A DNA stretch of 64,000 bases from Pseudomonadota bacterium (GCA_018823285.1 JAHJIQ010000074.1:1-64000); one strand, 5' to 3'. Numbered from the stretch's first letter, positions 1 to 10,565 are shown. Notes: generated from the sequence alone by a model not told the origin. Translations and numbers: made by a program.

Positions 1-139
1 CCAGTAGTCAGAATGACTGATTTTAAAGCTTTTCTCCTGGCTTCTGACTTCTGGATTCTGGCTTCATGTGGAATACATGCACTATCAAGTCGCCGAGACT
101 CCTTAATTATCGGGAGAATATCCAAACCCGGAAAGTTGT
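1..139. mobile_element. MITE-like element, copy A (right part only)
   Basis: This is the right-hand part of a repeat seen three more times (27499-27734, 35755-36123, 59258-59679). It starts inside the heptamer tract (AGTCAGAATGACTGATTTTAAA, read as two short blocks), continues through the CTCCTGGCTTCTGACTTCTGG inverted arm, and ends in a degenerate terminus GGAAAGTTGTG that corresponds to CAGAAAGTTGA in the other copies. The left end lies outside the window. It abuts the headless toxin reading frame that follows, so the insertion or a linked deletion probably removed that gene's start. Confidence 0.75.
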
Positions 140-415
140 GTAACTAAAAATGCCCAAAGCGATCTCGAACACATCTTCTTTTACATTGCTGCCGACAACC
201 TAAATAATGCAAAGAAGTTTATCCTAGAGTTGGAGGAGAAAATATACAGTTTAGACACATTTCCCGAACGTTTTGCATATATCCCTGAAAATAGTTTTTT
301 CGGCACCGATTACAGACATATTAACCATAAACAATATCGAGCAATATACAAAATTACAAATGATTCCATGTACATACTTAGAGTCATACATGGTGCAAAA
401 CTATTAGATTTATAA
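140..415 (+). pseudogene. RelE/ParE-family toxin, 5'-truncated
   Basis: The open frame reads VTKNAQSDLEHIFFYIA and runs to a stop at 413-415, ending ILRVIHGAKLLDL. This matches the usual layout of RelE/ParE ribonuclease or gyrase toxins, which begin with a short beta strand followed by a TKNAQSDLE-type helix. No ATG, GTG or TTG lies before that helix; the first available start is a TTG at 230, which would drop about a third of the fold. The break coincides with the end of the repeat element at 1-139, so I read the gene as decapitated by that element. No antitoxin gene accompanies it in the window. A functional start inside the repeat cannot be excluded, but none is visible. Confidence 0.65.
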
Positions 416-470
416 AAATCAAAAAACGCTAACAACAAAATCATGCGGGACGGCAACCCGGAAGAGAAGA

Positions 471-737
471 TTAGGGAAGTTTTTTGTAGACGTCTTTTCT
501 ATGCCCAATTTTTACAACCAAAATGACCAACTTGGCTTCATGAATTTCATAAATTATTCGGTAATCACCAGATCGAACTTTATGAAAAGTGTTATCCCCT
601 TTCATCTTTGTGGTATTTGGGGAAGGCAGGTTGTTGCCAAGTTCTTCGATCTTCTTCCTGATTTGTGCCAGGTCCCGTTTGGGAAAACGGTTCAAGCTTT
701 TAAGGACGGCAGGGCGAAATTCTACAGAGTACTGCAT
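471..737 (-). CDS. RelE/ParE-family toxin of a type II toxin-antitoxin pair
   Basis: An 88-residue basic protein with the RelE-like layout: VEFRPAVLKSLNRFPKRD at the N-terminus, then a helix pair, then the strand block HKVRSGDYRIIYEI and a C-terminal VVKIGHRKDVYKKLP. The R..DYR.IY and GHR..VY signatures are typical of RelE/YoeB-like mRNA endonucleases that cut in the ribosomal A site. The start lies three bases after the stop of the upstream antitoxin gene, so the two are co-transcribed and probably translationally coupled. The length is normal for the family. The specific target (ribosome-dependent mRNA cleavage) is inferred from the family. Confidence 0.85.
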   Translation of the reverse strand: MQYSVEFRPAVLKSLNRFPKRDLAQIRKKIEELGNNLPSPNTTKMKGDNTFHKVRSGDYRIIYEIHEAKLVILVVKIGHRKDVYKKLP

Positions 738-740
738 AGA

Positions 741-992
741 CTAAAGTCCCAACTGTTTCCATACTTCTTCGGCAGAAATATTTTCACCAGGCTCTGCGAG
801 GGCTTTCTTTGCATCTTCAATATCAATATGATCTTCAATCTGTTGGAGCAATTCAAACTCGTCAATAGAAACCAAAGCCGCAACCTCCTGCCCCCTACGC
901 GTCAAAACAATAGGTTCTTTGCCATAAGTAACCCTATTAACGATCTCTGCGAAATGTTTTCTGGCATCTGCTGTAGAAATTGTGGTAGCCAT
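741..992 (-). CDS. Phd/YefM-family antitoxin
   Basis: An 83-residue protein beginning MATTISTADARKHFAEIVN, which is the Phd/YefM DNA-binding N-terminal signature, followed by EPIVLTRRGQEVAALVSIDEF. The C-terminal half (EDHIDIEDAKKALAEPGE and onward) is the acidic, flexible toxin-neutralising tail. The start at 992 is supported by a strong GGAGGTGAC ribosome site just upstream. It is the first gene of the pair with the RelE-like toxin. Antitoxins of this family repress their own promoter as a complex with the toxin, and a matching palindrome lies at 1017-1031. Confidence 0.88.
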   Translation of the reverse strand: MATTISTADARKHFAEIVNRVTYGKEPIVLTRRGQEVAALVSIDEFELLQQIEDHIDIEDAKKALAEPGENISAEEVWKQLGL

Positions 993-1007
993 ATGTCACC
1001 TCCCTCT

Positions 1008-1040
1008 TGTACTTTATGTACAATTTGTACAACAGGTACA
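1008..1040. promoter_or_regulatory. Operator candidate for the Phd/RelE module
   Basis: The core TGTACAATTTGTACA (1017-1031) is a perfect 15-nt palindrome around a central T. It is flanked on each side by a further TTGTAC or GGTACA half site, giving four GTAC half sites in 33 bases. It lies 25 bases upstream of the antitoxin start. Autoregulation by Phd-type antitoxins through tandem palindromes is established for the family; binding here is inferred. Confidence 0.6.
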
Positions 1041-1192
1041 GGGTAATGTCAAATCAGGAAACCGGGTTCTCTTTCATTCCGGATTCTCTCTGGTATTTTC
1101 AGCCAAAATGATTTGTAACAAAATGAAATGGATTTTGCTTTAATAGGAATGCCTGATTCGACAGGGCAGAGAAATTAATTGAGGGGTTTGAT

Positions 1193-3151
1193 ATGGGAGT
1201 CGCTGCGGATATTGTCACGCTCATGGTGGCTGCTTTGCTTGGCGCGCTTGTTGCCCAACAGCTCAAGCAGCCATTGATATTGGGGTATATTTTTGCCGGG
1301 ATCATTGTCGGGCCTTACGCCACCGGATTGATTGCTGATATTCATGAAATTGAACTGCTGGCTGAAATCGGGGTGGCCCTTCTGCTCTTCGCCCTCGGCC
1401 TGGAATTTTCGTTCAGTAAATTAAAACCGGTCCGCTATATCGCCCTGATCGGCACGCCGATTCAGATAGTCCTCACCATCGGGGTGGGGTTTGCTCTGGG
1501 AATTTATCTTGGCTGGTCCTGGACGAGCGCTCTCTGGTTCGGTGCCCTGATTTCCCTGTCCAGCACCATGGTGACCCTGAAAACCCTGATGGCCAGAGGA
1601 CTGATCGGGACCCTTTCCAGCCGGGTGATGGTCGGGATGCTGATTGTGCAGGACCTGGCGGTCATCCCGATGATGATTATTCTGCCCCAGCTTTCAAACC
1701 CGAAGGCCGGACTGCCGCTGCTGGCCATCGCGGTGATCAAGTCGGTGGTATTTCTCACCCTGATGCTCTATCTCGGGCGCCGGCTGCTGCCGCGGCTGCT
1801 GTCGTACGTGGCCAAGTGGAATTCCCGGGAGCTTTTTGTTTTATCGATCACCGCGATCGGTCTCGGGATCGGTTATGCCACCTATCTTTTCGGGCTTTCG
1901 TTCGCTTTCGGCGCCTTTGTTGCCGGCATGGTGCTCAGCGAGTCCGATTATGGCCACCAGGCCTTAAGCGATATTGTGCCGCTGCGGGATATCTTCGGCC
2001 TGCTCTTTTTTACCTCGGTGGGAATGCTCCTCGACCCGGCCTTTTTCTTTGCCAACTGGAGAATGGTCCTTTCTCTGGTCTTGATTGTGGCGCTCTTCAA
2101 GGGTTTTATTTTTTACGTGTTAAGCGCCCTGTTCAGGTATATCAACATTGTCCCGATCGCAGTCGGTCTCGGTCTTTTTCAGGTCGGGGAGTTCTCTTTT
2201 GTTCTCGCCCGGGTGGGCATGGAAGCAAAAGCGATCGACCAGAATCTCTACTCGCTGGTTCTCGCCATCTCGCTGATCAGCATGGTTTTAACTCCTTCTG
2301 CCGCAGCATTGGCGACCCCTCTCTATAAATTAAGGAAAAAACTGTTCAAGTATGAGCCGATGCAAACGGAAAACATTCCGCATATCGGGCTTGCAGATCA
2401 TGTGGTGATTGCAGGAGGCGGGCGGGTCGGGCAGCACATCGCCCAGGTCCTGACTAAACTTTCCCTCCCCTTTGTCATCGTTGAACTGAATCACGAGCGG
2501 ATGCTGGAGTGCAAGAAGGCGAAATTTCCGGTGATCTATGGTGACATGAGCCAGCAGACGGTAATCGAAGTTGCAAAAGTGCAGTCAGCCAGGCTTTTGC
2601 TGATAACCACGCCGCTGGTCATGACCGCTCAGGCCATCGTTAAACAGACTCATCGTCTGAAGCCTGAACTGCACACCATTGTTCGGGCCGATGGGGTCAG
2701 GCAGGCCAGGGAGTTGTATGAAAACGGGGTGTATATGGCGGTGCTGCCGGAGATGGAGGCGGGGCTCGAAATTGCCCGGCAGGCCCTGATCCATCTGGAA
2801 ATCCCGGTGGCGGCGATCCAGCAGTATACCGATGCGGTGCGCCAGGAACTCTATGCCCCGATCTATCAGGCAAGCCAGGCCCATCAGCTTCTGGCCAAGC
2901 TTGACAACATCAAGGACATGCTGGAAATTTCCTGGGTGACCATCGTGTCCCAGAGTCCTCTGCTCGGCAGGAGCATCAAGGACGCCGCCGTTCGCAGTAC
3001 AACCGGCGCCTCCATTGTCGGTGTTATTCAGGGTGAGGTGTTCCACCACAATCCCAAGGCGGAGTATTCGTTTCGCGAGGGAGATATGGTGGCGGTGGTC
3101 GGCAATCTGCAGGAGCGGACTGCCTTCAGGAACCTGGCCGGGGTGTGTTAA
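1193..3151 (+). CDS. CPA2-family cation/proton antiporter with RCK domain (KefB/RosB-like)
   Basis: The 652-residue protein has two parts. Residues 1-385 are a hydrophobic Na+/H+-exchanger-type domain with roughly twelve membrane segments, including the glycine-rich [20 protein letters not shown] region and FALGLEFSF typical of CPA2 antiporters. Around residues 400-520 lies a TrkA-N/RCK domain with the nucleotide-binding loop [12 protein letters not shown] and an acidic residue at the end of the second strand (FVIVELN). The last 90 residues form a TrkA-C-like ligand domain. It probably exports K+ or exchanges Na+/H+ at the inner membrane under control of a nucleotide ligand. GAGGGGTTTGAT precedes the start. 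It stands alone, without the KefF/G ancillary subunit. Confidence 0.88.
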   Translation: MGVAADIVTLMVAALLGALVAQQLKQPLILGYIFAGIIVGPYATGLIADIHEIELLAEIGVALLLFALGLEFSFSKLKPVRYIALIGTPIQIVLTIGVGFALGIYLGWSWTSALWFGALISLSSTMVTLKTLMARGLIGTLSSRVMVGMLIVQDLAVIPMMIILPQLSNPKAGLPLLAIAVIKSVVFLTLMLYLGRRLLPRLLSYVAKWNSRELFVLSITAIGLGIGYATYLFGLSFAFGAFVAGMVLSESDYGHQALSDIVPLRDIFGLLFFTSVGMLLDPAFFFANWRMVLSLVLIVALFKGFIFYVLSALFRYINIVPIAVGLGLFQVGEFSFVLARVGMEAKAIDQNLYSLVLAISLISMVLTPSAAALATPLYKLRKKLFKYEPMQTENIPHIGLADHVVIAGGGRVGQHIAQVLTKLSLPFVIVELNHERMLECKKAKFPVIYGDMSQQTVIEVAKVQSARLLLITTPLVMTAQAIVKQTHRLKPELHTIVRADGVRQARELYENGVYMAVLPEMEAGLEIARQALIHLEIPVAAIQQYTDAVRQELYAPIYQASQAHQLLAKLDNIKDMLEISWVTIVSQSPLLGRSIKDAAVRSTTGASIVGVIQGEVFHHNPKAEYSFREGDMVAVVGNLQERTAFRNLAGVC

Positions 3152-3314
3152 GTAGGGCGGACCGGCGGAATCTTTTCTGTACTCGCCCGTTGAGAGAGAC
3201 TATATTCCACCTAATAGGCGGAATGATCTCCGGTTCTGTCCGGCGACCTGAAAAGCTCAAGCTTAGGATCGGGTTTGCGCCGGGCGACAATTTCACAGAA
3301 GAGGGCCGACTGTC

Positions 3315-4526
3315 GTGGTAATGAATATCATGAAAAAAAAGAGCTTCTGGGTGGTCATTCTCATCGTGGCCATCTGTTCCTGGTTTCTTTTTACCAATAT
3401 GCAGAAACAGAACGGGCGGACCAAGGGTGGCAAGAAAGAGAAGTCCGCCCCGGTTGAAGTTGCCGCGATCGAGCGGGGTTCGATCTCTTTGCGGAGAACC
3501 TTTAACGGCACCCTGGAGGCCAGGGCCGAGTTTGTGGTGGCGCCGAAGGTTGCCGGGCGGGTGGAGCGGCTGACCGTGAATCTTGCCGACACCGTGAAAA
3601 ACGGCCGGATTGTGGCAGAACTTGACAACGACGAGTACGTCCAGGCCATTGCCCAGGCCAAGGCGGATCTCGCGGTTTCCCGGGCCAATCTGGGTGAGGC
3701 GGAAAGCGCTCTCACGGTTGCCGACCGGGAATTTGAGCGGGTCAAAACCCTGCAGGCGCGGGGCATCGCCTCTGAATCCCAGCTTGATGAGGTGATGTCG
3801 AACCAGTCGGCCAAACAGGCCGGGCTCGCGGTGGCCAGGGCCCAGGTGAAACGGGCTGAGGCGTTACTGGAAACAGCGAACATCCGGCTCGGCTATACCA
3901 AGGTCAGCGCAAACTGGTCCGGTGATGATGACCGGCGGGTGGTCGCCGAACGCTATGTGGATGAAGGACAGACGGTTTCGGCGAATGCCCCCCTGATCCT
4001 GATTGTTGCCCTGGACCCGATCACCGGGATCATCTTTGTGACCGAGCAGGATTACGCCCGGATGCAGCCGGGTCAGATCGCGAGCTTGACAACCGATTCC
4101 TATCCCGGAGAATTTTTTGAGGGGAGAATCGACCGGATTTCTCCGGTTTTCCAGGAGTCAACCCGGCAGGCAAGGATTGAGTTGACCATCGATAACCCGC
4201 AGTTCCGGCTGAAACCGGGGATGTTCATCCGGGCCGTTGTTGAGCTTCAGAATGTCTCTGATGCGGTCATTATCCCGGAACAGGCGCTGGTTGTCCGGGA
4301 CAAAGAGGCCGGTATCTTTCTGGTCAACGATGAGAAGCTGACCGTTTCCTGGAAACCGGTGCAGGTCGGTATTCGTGAAGGGGGCCGGGTGCAGATTGAA
4401 GGCGAGGGGCTTTCCGGACGGGTGGTCACCCTCGGTCACCAGCTGGTGGATGACGGCTCTGCCATCATTATCGGTGATGAGGAAAAGAGCGGCGCTGCAA
4501 CCGGGAAAAAGGTGGAAAAGAGATGA
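3315..4526 (+). CDS. RND efflux periplasmic adaptor (membrane fusion protein)
   Basis: A 403-residue HlyD/AcrA-type adaptor. Residues 7-27 form a membrane anchor or signal ([18 protein letters not shown]). Then come a lipoyl/barrel-sandwich segment ([20 protein letters not shown]), an alpha-helical hairpin rich in A, E and L (about residues 105-190), the second lipoyl half, a beta-barrel and a membrane-proximal domain ([18 protein letters not shown]). It bridges the inner-membrane pump and the outer-membrane factor encoded next. The start used is GTG at 3315, ten bases after GAGG; ATG codons at 3321 and 3330 are alternatives. The stop overlaps the next start (ATGA), indicating an operon. Confidence 0.9.
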   Translation: MVMNIMKKKSFWVVILIVAICSWFLFTNMQKQNGRTKGGKKEKSAPVEVAAIERGSISLRRTFNGTLEARAEFVVAPKVAGRVERLTVNLADTVKNGRIVAELDNDEYVQAIAQAKADLAVSRANLGEAESALTVADREFERVKTLQARGIASESQLDEVMSNQSAKQAGLAVARAQVKRAEALLETANIRLGYTKVSANWSGDDDRRVVAERYVDEGQTVSANAPLILIVALDPITGIIFVTEQDYARMQPGQIASLTTDSYPGEFFEGRIDRISPVFQESTRQARIELTIDNPQFRLKPGMFIRAVVELQNVSDAVIIPEQALVVRDKEAGIFLVNDEKLTVSWKPVQVGIREGGRVQIEGEGLSGRVVTLGHQLVDDGSAIIIGDEEKSGAATGKKVEKR

Positions 4527-7500
4527 ACCTCCCGCTTTTCAGCGTTCGGCGGCCGATCTTCACCACCATGGTGACCATGATTGTCATCATCATCGGCCTG
4601 GTCTCGTTAAGCCGTCTGCGGATCGACCTCTTGCCCACCATCGAACTGCCGACCCTGACCATCCGCACCAGTTATGAGGGGGCGAGCCCGGAGGTCATGG
4701 AACGGCTGATCACCCAGATCCTTGAGGAGATCGTGGCCACGGTGCCGAACGTCGAGCAGATGACCTCGCAGTCGTCGGAGGGGAACAGCAGCATCCGGGT
4801 GGGCTTTGTCTGGGGGACGGATATCGACACCGCGGCCCTGGATGTTCTTTCGAAAATCGAGGATGAGATCAACGAACTGCCCGACGACATCGTCCGGCCC
4901 CGGGTCAGAAAATACGATATCGGCAGCTATCCGGTGGTCATCCTCGGAATTTCCAGCGATCTTGACCCGGTGGAAATGACCGAGCTGATCGAGGATCAGA
5001 TCCGCTACCGTTTCGCCCGGGTCCCCGGGGTGGCCCAGGTCGATGTCTGGGGCGGTTTTACCCGGGAGGTCCGCATCGAACTTGACCCGGACCGGGTCAA
5101 TGCCCTGGGCATCCCGCTGGACAAGGTAATGCAGGCGATCCGTGACGCGAACCTCGACCTGCCGGCCGGCAAGATCGAGCAGGGCCGGTTCGAGGTGACC
5201 CTTCGCGCGCCGTCACAATTCGTCAATCTCGACCAGATCCGCAGCACGGTCATCATGGAAAAAAACGGGGCCACGGTCTCCCTCGGCCAGATCGCGGAAG
5301 TGAAGGACACCTACGAGAAACTGTCGCGGATCATCCGGGTGAACGGCAAACAGGGGATCCGGGTCGCGATCCGCAAGCAGGCAGACGCGAATACAGTCGA
5401 GGTCTCCAAGCAGATCCTGGCCGAGATCGAGGCGGCCAACGAGGCCTTTCCGCAGATCAGAATCGTGCCGGTGGTCAACCAGGGAAATTTTATCGAGCGC
5501 TCCATCGCCAACGTGATCAAATCAGTATTCTACGGAGGCGGTCTGGCCCTTTTGGTGCTGCTCTTTTTCCTGCGCAATATTCGCAGCACCATGGTCATTT
5601 CCCTGGCGATCCCGATCTCGGTGATTGCCACCTTCGCCCTGATTTATTTCGGCGGCTTTACCTTAAACCTCATGACCTTGGGCGGGCTGGCGTTGGGGGT
5701 CGGGATGATGGTCGACAACTCCATCGTGGTTCTGGAAAATATCTTCCGCCGCCGCGACGAGGCAAATGAGTCAACCGATGACGCCTCGGTCCGGGGGGCG
5801 GTTGAAGTCGGCCCGGCGATTATCGCGAGCACCATCACCACCCTGGTGATCTTTCTGCCGCTGATCTTTGTCCGGGGGGTCACCGGGATCCTGTTTCAGG
5901 AGCTGGCCTATGTGATTATCTTTTCGCTGCTCTGCTCCCTGCTGGTGGCGCTCAGCCTGGTGCCGATGCTTGCCTCAAAGCTCATGAAACAACCTTCTCA
6001 GGAGAAAAAAATTTACAGCGCTCGGATCGGTAAACTGATTGCCGCGTCGGAGGATGCGTTCCTGGCGCTCAACAACAGATACCGCGATCTTCTGCTCCTG
6101 GTGCTCGAAAACCGGTGGCGGACAGTGTTTGCGGCCACAGGAATCCTGGGGCTCAGCCTGCTCCTGCTGCCCTTTATCGGCACCGAGTTTCTGCCGCCGA
6201 GCGACGAAGGGGAGGTGCGGGTCAGCGGTGAAATGGAGATCGGCACCCGTCTGGAACTGGTTGACCGGCAGAGCCGGCTCATGGAGGAGATTGTCACCAG
6301 GGGTGTTCCGGAGGCGGTCTCTTCGGTGGCGACCGTAGGTTCCACGGGATGGAGGGCGAACGCGATTTCCCGTGGTGATATCACCCTCTCGCTGGTTCCG
6401 GCCGCGGCGCGGAAACGGTCCAATGTGGAAATTGCCGAAGATCTGCGTAAACGCCTGACCGGCAAGATCTCCGGCATGAAAATAAGGACCCGTGCCCCCC
6501 AGGGCCAGTTTCTGCTGGAACGGCTTCTGGGCGGTGACGACGGGCTCACCGTTGAGATCCGGGGCTTTGATCTGCAAAGGCTGGAGACCCTGGCCGACCG
6601 GGTCGGGAAAGCGCTGGCCGGGGTGCCCGGCGTCACCGATGTCGAAACCGGGAATCTCCTGGCCGGAATTCCGCAACAGGAGATTAGTATCGACCGCGCC
6701 AAGGTGGCGGATATGGGGCTCAGTATCCGGGACGTGGCAAGGATCATTGAAACCGCGGTGGCCGGATCAAAAGCCGGGGAGTTCAGGTCGGAGGGCAACT
6801 CGTATCGTATTTTCGTCCAGCTCAAGGATGCCGAGCAGCGCTCGCTGGACGAGATTCTCAATCTCACCCTGACGACTTCCCGGGGGGGGCAGGTTGTGCT
6901 CCGCAACCTGGTGAGCACCGAGGCGGGCCGTGGGCCGATCCTGATTGACCGGAAGGACCAGCAGCGGCTGGTGACCGTCCAGGCAAACGTTTCCGGAAGG
7001 GACCTGGGCTCGGTGGCAAAAGATGCCCAGGTCGTGCTGGACCGGATTTCCCGGCCAGCGGGCTATGACCTGCGGGTCTCCGGGACCTTCGAGGAACAGC
7101 AGAAAGCCTTCCGGGAGCTCGTCGTTTCCCTGATCCTGGCCCTGATTTTAGTCTACATGGTACTCGCCTGTCAGTACGAATCGCTGATCGACCCGGTGGT
7201 GGTCATGATTTCCGTGCCCCTGGCCCTGATCGGGGTTTTGCTCATTCTCTTTCTGACCGGGACGACCCTGAATCTGCAATCCTATATCGGGTGCATCATG
7301 CTGGGCGGGATCGTGGTCAACAACGCGATTCTGCTGGTGGACCAGGCCGGGCAGCTGGTTTCCGGCGGGATGCAGGTCAGGGAGGCGGTTGCGGAAGCAG
7401 GCCGGCGGCGGCTGCGACCGATCCTGATGACGACCCTGACCACCATTCTCGCCCTGCTGCCGCTGGCCCTGGGGATCGGCGAGGGGGCTGATGCCCAGGC

Positions 7501-7615
7501 CCCGCTGGCCCGGGCGGTGATCGGCGGCCTCACCGGTTCGACCCTGATTACCCTGGTGCTGATCCCGGCGGTGTATTCCCTCTTTCATCCGGATACGGAA
7601 GCGGGTGGCCGATGA
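4523..7615 (+). CDS. RND efflux pump permease (AcrB/HAE1 family)
   Basis: A 1030-residue resistance-nodulation-division transporter of normal family length. It has the duplicated architecture: one membrane helix, a large periplasmic loop, six helices, then the same again. [17 protein letters not shown] opens the first helix. The TM4 proton-relay region reads [15 protein letters not shown], so it has a single relay Asp followed by Asn where AcrB has two Asp; this is common in environmental HAE-type pumps. The second half has [17 protein letters not shown]. It exports hydrophobic compounds in exchange for protons. The gene overlaps both neighbours by ATGA, so adaptor, pump and channel form one operon. 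The substrate cannot be told from sequence. Confidence 0.93.
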   Translation: MNLPLFSVRRPIFTTMVTMIVIIIGLVSLSRLRIDLLPTIELPTLTIRTSYEGASPEVMERLITQILEEIVATVPNVEQMTSQSSEGNSSIRVGFVWGTDIDTAALDVLSKIEDEINELPDDIVRPRVRKYDIGSYPVVILGISSDLDPVEMTELIEDQIRYRFARVPGVAQVDVWGGFTREVRIELDPDRVNALGIPLDKVMQAIRDANLDLPAGKIEQGRFEVTLRAPSQFVNLDQIRSTVIMEKNGATVSLGQIAEVKDTYEKLSRIIRVNGKQGIRVAIRKQADANTVEVSKQILAEIEAANEAFPQIRIVPVVNQGNFIERSIANVIKSVFYGGGLALLVLLFFLRNIRSTMVISLAIPISVIATFALIYFGGFTLNLMTLGGLALGVGMMVDNSIVVLENIFRRRDEANESTDDASVRGAVEVGPAIIASTITTLVIFLPLIFVRGVTGILFQELAYVIIFSLLCSLLVALSLVPMLASKLMKQPSQEKKIYSARIGKLIAASEDAFLALNNRYRDLLLLVLENRWRTVFAATGILGLSLLLLPFIGTEFLPPSDEGEVRVSGEMEIGTRLELVDRQSRLMEEIVTRGVPEAVSSVATVGSTGWRANAISRGDITLSLVPAAARKRSNVEIAEDLRKRLTGKISGMKIRTRAPQGQFLLERLLGGDDGLTVEIRGFDLQRLETLADRVGKALAGVPGVTDVETGNLLAGIPQQEISIDRAKVADMGLSIRDVARIIETAVAGSKAGEFRSEGNSYRIFVQLKDAEQRSLDEILNLTLTTSRGGQVVLRNLVSTEAGRGPILIDRKDQQRLVTVQANVSGRDLGSVAKDAQVVLDRISRPAGYDLRVSGTFEEQQKAFRELVVSLILALILVYMVLACQYESLIDPVVVMISVPLALIGVLLILFLTGTTLNLQSYIGCIMLGGIVVNNAILLVDQAGQLVSGGMQVREAVAEAGRRRLRPILMTTLTTILALLPLALGIGEGADAQAPLARAVIGGLTGSTLITLVLIPAVYSLFHPDTEAGGR

Positions 7616-9213
7616 AGAGCGGAATGCTGCACAGATTGTTGGCCATCCTCCCGTTCATCCCGGGTCTCCTGCTCTTTGGTTGCAGCCTGCCGGAGAATCG
7701 GGCAGGGGCTGCTCCGGATCCGGAAAGCATCCGTTACAACACCCTGGGACAAGTGGTGCCGGTTGCCATTCCGGAAGAACTGCAGCCGCGGACCGGAGAT
7801 GATCCAGGCTTTGAATTTTCCGAAGGGAAACCCCTTGAACTTTCGGTCGAGCAGGCCGTCATCCTGGCCCTGCAGAATAACCGGGACCTCCGGGTGAGCC
7901 GGATCAACCCGGTTCTTGCCGGGACTTTTGCGCAGATTGAACGGGGGGTTTTTGATCCGGAGTTGTTTGGTGAACTTCAGTTTACCTCGGAGAAAACGAG
8001 TGACACCGTTGAAGAGGACGGCAGCGAGGCGGTGGTCGGGGTGCGACAGAAACTCTCTTCCGGGGCCATGGTGGAGGCGTCATTGGCCCATGACCGCAGC
8101 GAAGCGGGGGCTTCTGCCCTGGACCAGAAAGCCCGGCTCGGGCTCAGCGTCACCCAGTCTCTGCTGCGCGGCTTCGGTCCGGCGGTGAATCTGGCCAGGG
8201 TCCGGCAGGCCGAACTCAATACCGAGGCAACCATCCATGAACTGCACGGAGTCACCGAGGCGCTTCTCGCCGAAAGTGAAACCGCCTACTGGGACTATGT
8301 GCTGGCCCGGCAGAAGATTGAGATCTTTGAACACTCCCTGGCCATTGCCCGGCGGCAGCTGGATGAGGTGCGTCAGCGGATCGAGGTCGGCATTCTGCCG
8401 AAGATTGAAGTGGCGGCAGCCCATGCCGAGGTCGCCAGACGCCAGCAAGCCCTGATCGATGCCCGCAGCACCCTTGAAGAAAAAAGACTGCGGCTTCTGC
8501 GCCTGATCAATCCCGGCGGGGGGGCCGCCGGTGGGCTCGATTTTCAAATCACCGCCACCAGCAAGCCGCTGATCGACCCTGTACCGATCAGCGATTTGGA
8601 GGACCGGCTGGAGCTGGCAAGGAAAGCCCGTCCTGATTTGAACGAAGCGCGTCTGCGCCAGAAGCTGCACCGCCTGGAAATCGTCACCACCCGCAACGGC
8701 CTGCTGCCGAAACTGGACCTCTTTATTTCTCTCGGCAAGACGGGTTATGGCGAATCCTTTTCCGATTCCTTCCGCAATCTCGATGAAAACAGTCATGACC
8801 TGTCCGGCGGGATCCGCCTGAGCCATTTTCTCGGCAACCGGCAGGCCGAAGGGCGGGATCTGGCGGCCCGGGCCACCTGGCAGCAGTCTATGGAAGCGGT
8901 GGAAAATCTTCAGGGGCTGGTTGAGCTCGACGTGCGGCTCGCGGTGAACGAGGCTGAACGGACCCGGCAGCTGATCGCTGCGACCAGGGCGACCAGAATC
9001 CTGCAGGAGGAAACGGCGAAGGCCGAAGAGGAGCGCTTCGATGTCGGCGCGACCACCGCCCTGCTGGTCGCCCAGGCGCAGCGGGACCTCCTGGAAAGTT
9101 CCATCGGCGAGGTCGAAGCGGTGGTCAACTACCGGCAGGCGCTGGTCGCCCTCTATCTCGTGGAAGGAAGTCTTCTCGAACGGCGCGGGATTGGGCTCGC
9201 AACGACGCCCTGA
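7612..9213 (+). CDS. TolC-like outer-membrane efflux lipoprotein
   Basis: A 533-residue outer-membrane factor. The N-terminus carries a lipoprotein signal with lipobox LLFGC (Cys 24). Two OEP-type repeats follow, each with long amphipathic helices rich in A, E, R and Q (for example [19 protein letters not shown] and [17 protein letters not shown]). The [19 protein letters not shown] block is typical of TolC-family proteins. It would form the trimeric beta-barrel and tunnel completing the tripartite pump. It starts by ATGA overlap with the pump gene and is the last gene of the operon; repetitive sequence follows, with no clear terminator. Confidence 0.9.
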   Translation: MKSGMLHRLLAILPFIPGLLLFGCSLPENRAGAAPDPESIRYNTLGQVVPVAIPEELQPRTGDDPGFEFSEGKPLELSVEQAVILALQNNRDLRVSRINPVLAGTFAQIERGVFDPELFGELQFTSEKTSDTVEEDGSEAVVGVRQKLSSGAMVEASLAHDRSEAGASALDQKARLGLSVTQSLLRGFGPAVNLARVRQAELNTEATIHELHGVTEALLAESETAYWDYVLARQKIEIFEHSLAIARRQLDEVRQRIEVGILPKIEVAAAHAEVARRQQALIDARSTLEEKRLRLLRLINPGGGAAGGLDFQITATSKPLIDPVPISDLEDRLELARKARPDLNEARLRQKLHRLEIVTTRNGLLPKLDLFISLGKTGYGESFSDSFRNLDENSHDLSGGIRLSHFLGNRQAEGRDLAARATWQQSMEAVENLQGLVELDVRLAVNEAERTRQLIAATRATRILQEETAKAEEERFDVGATTALLVAQAQRDLLESSIGEVEAVVNYRQALVALYLVEGSLLERRGIGLATTP

Positions 9214-9254
9214 GCGGAATGTTGAGCGGGTCTTGTTCGCCGGAAAACGGGTGA

Positions 9255-9437
9255 ACATGCACAGCGAAACGCATTCCCCGCAGCTCGAGGTAAGCGACTG
9301 CAAAGGAGACTCCGAGTCTCACGCTGTTCACTATCTGCTGCGGGGTTAGTGAGCGAATCTGATGCAAGTAACCTTCCATACGGAGATTCCCCGTGGTTCG
9401 AAGTCGCACTCCGTTTGCTATCTGCCGCGGGGAGCTT
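9255..9437 (-). repeat. REP-like palindromic repeat, family 2, long copy
   Basis: Read on the minus strand it runs from ATTGAAGCTCCCCGCGGCA through GGGGAATCTCCGTATGG and ACCCCGCAGCAG to GAGCTGCGGGGAATGCG. The same blocks in the same order occur at 35846-35957 inside MITE copy C. Each block contains complementary CCCCGC/GCGGGG arms able to form hairpins. The short copy lacks some spacer sequence present here. No associated transposase is present in the window. Confidence 0.75.
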
Positions 9438-9450
9438 CAATTTCGGGCCA

Positions 9451-9513
9451 TGACCCTTCGACGGGCTCAGGGTGAGCGGAGTTACCGTTATATCGCGCTA
9501 TACCGCTCATCCG
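9451..9513. repeat. CCTTCGAC...GGCTCAGG repeat, family 3, copy 1
   Basis: CCTTCGACGGGCTCAGGGTG is followed by GAGCGGAGTTACCGTTATATC and a decayed right arm (CGCTCATCCGGAGCCC). Nearly the same 75-base sequence recurs at 10617-10690, where both arms are intact, and a variant is at 61441-61524. It is an inverted repeat with extrachromosomal-element-like dispersion; function unknown. Confidence 0.7.
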
Positions 9514-9788
9514 GAGCCCTGGATTCAGGGGTCAGTTTATCTAACGCGGATTCAAGTTCGAAGTGCAACTTCCAACCGGCCAGGCGCAGCATTCATCATC
9601 GGTTGCAGGGGCGATTCCTGCAGAGAAGGGGCGGGACGTCCTTTTCAATTTTTCTGTTGCTCGTCTCCTCAGAAAAAGATGGGATAGAGATCGAGGCCTC
9701 CGAGATGGAAGAGGATCACAGGGTTGTTAATAATCAGCCGACCTGATCCATTCGAACCGACCACAATTCAGCCGTAGCATCGGTTGTT

Positions 9789-9835
9789 TTGACTTCTCCC
9801 CTGATGTGGATTAATATAGCTATAAAAAGCCACAT
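9789..9835 (+). promoter_or_regulatory. Promoter and operator candidate of the RHH/MazF module
   Basis: TTGACT (9789-9794), a 17-base spacer and TAATAT (9812-9817) form a good sigma-70 promoter. The -10 box lies inside an inverted repeat ATGTGG (9804-9809) / CCACAT (9830-9835). That is the arrangement expected for autorepression by a ribbon-helix-helix antitoxin. The promoter strength and the operator role are inferred. Confidence 0.6.
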
Positions 9836-9849
9836 TATGGAGGTGAGAT

Positions 9850-10083
9850 ATGAGAACAATTCAAATGACCCTTGATGATAATCTCGTCAAAGCGGTCGAT
9901 CGCATTGCAAAGGAACTCCACACAAGTCGTTCCGCTTTTACAAGAAAGGCTCTGCAGGATGCACTGGACCGATATAAGATCGAGCTGCTTGAGTCTAAGC
10001 ATCGTCGTGGGTACGAACAAAATCCGCCAGCCTCGGAAGAGTTTTCAATTTGGGAAACAGAGCAGGCCTGGGGGGATGAATGA
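9850..10083 (+). CDS. Ribbon-helix-helix (CopG/MazE-like) antitoxin
   Basis: A 77-residue protein. Residues 1-45 form a ribbon-helix-helix DNA-binding fold: strand MRTIQMTLDDNLVKAVD, helix, the SRSAFTRKALQDAL turn and helix. The remaining acidic tail (ASEEFSIWETEQAWGDE) is the expected toxin-binding segment. The start follows TGGAGGTGAGAT, a strong ribosome site. The stop overlaps the toxin start (ATGA), as is usual for such pairs. It should neutralise the MazF-like toxin and repress the shared promoter. Confidence 0.87.
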   Translation: MRTIQMTLDDNLVKAVDRIAKELHTSRSAFTRKALQDALDRYKIELLESKHRRGYEQNPPASEEFSIWETEQAWGDE

Positions 10084-10391
10084 AACACGGCGAAATACGT
10101 TGGTATAAATTCCTGGCCCCGGATAAACAACGTCCAGTCCTTATTCTGACGCGTGATTCCGTGTTAGCATATCTGGGAGAGGTGACTATCGCACCCATCA
10201 CAACTACCGTACGCGATATCCCATCAGAAGTGTTTCTCTCGACGATTGACGGTATGCCAAAGGATTGTGCTGTCAATTGTGATCATTTGCAAACAGTTTC
10301 CAAAGGAAAAGTTGGCGCATTGATCACATCCCTGCCCCGGACGAAAATGTTGGAGGTCGGGCGGGCAATACGGTTTGCACTCGATATTTAA
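10080..10391 (+). CDS. MazF/PemK-family endoribonuclease toxin
   Basis: A 103-residue protein beginning MKHGEIRWYKFLAPDKQRPV, the MazF/PemK signature (GEIxW and KQRPVLILT), with IAPITTTVRDIPSEV and a central CAVNCDHLQTVSKGKVG block holding the conserved D..Q...K region. Family members are sequence-specific mRNA interferases. The length is normal. It overlaps the antitoxin by four bases. The hit recognition triplet or heptamer cannot be predicted from sequence. Confidence 0.88.
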   Translation: MKHGEIRWYKFLAPDKQRPVLILTRDSVLAYLGEVTIAPITTTVRDIPSEVFLSTIDGMPKDCAVNCDHLQTVSKGKVGALITSLPRTKMLEVGRAIRFALDI

Positions 10392-10527
10392 GGAGCGCTT
10401 TTGGGCGTATTCCAGGGTTTATGATTTCATGTTTTTCCTCAGCACAATGTGGTGCGCTGAGCGCACCCTACGGTGAGATTGCTTTAATGATCAAAAAAAT
10501 CGTCCCTTATTGTTGAGGCGCGGGACA

Positions 10528-10565
10528 TTAATTGTTGAATAAGGGCTTCTTGATTCAACAATTAA
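10528..10565. repeat. Perfect 13-bp inverted repeat
   Basis: TTAATTGTTGAAT (10528-10540) and ATTCAACAATTAA (10553-10565) pair perfectly around a 12-base loop AAGGGCTTCTTG. There is no following T-tract, so it is not a standard terminator. It could be an operator, a recombination site or part of a lost element. Confidence 0.6.

Larger units (their letters stand above)
9214..9849. other. Repeat-filled intergenic region with toxin-antitoxin promoter
   Basis: This stretch of about 640 bases has no convincing gene. It carries a REP-like palindromic repeat (about 9255-9437), one copy of a CCTTCGACGGGCTCAGG repeat (about 9451-9513), a stretch with no recognisable feature (9514-9770), and the promoter and operator of the RHH/MazF module. 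Confidence 0.7.

Noticed and set aside
6013..6918. Minus-strand frame inside the RND pump gene
   Set aside because: It is a composition shadow of a well-conserved gene.
8080..9303. Long minus-strand open frame (about 407 codons) opposite the TolC-like gene
   Set aside because: It is a shadow frame driven by GC-rich third positions; its protein has no domain, and the plus-strand gene is certain.
9393..9746. 117-codon plus-strand frame across the repeat region
   Set aside because: It runs through two dispersed repeats and has no domain or ribosome site.
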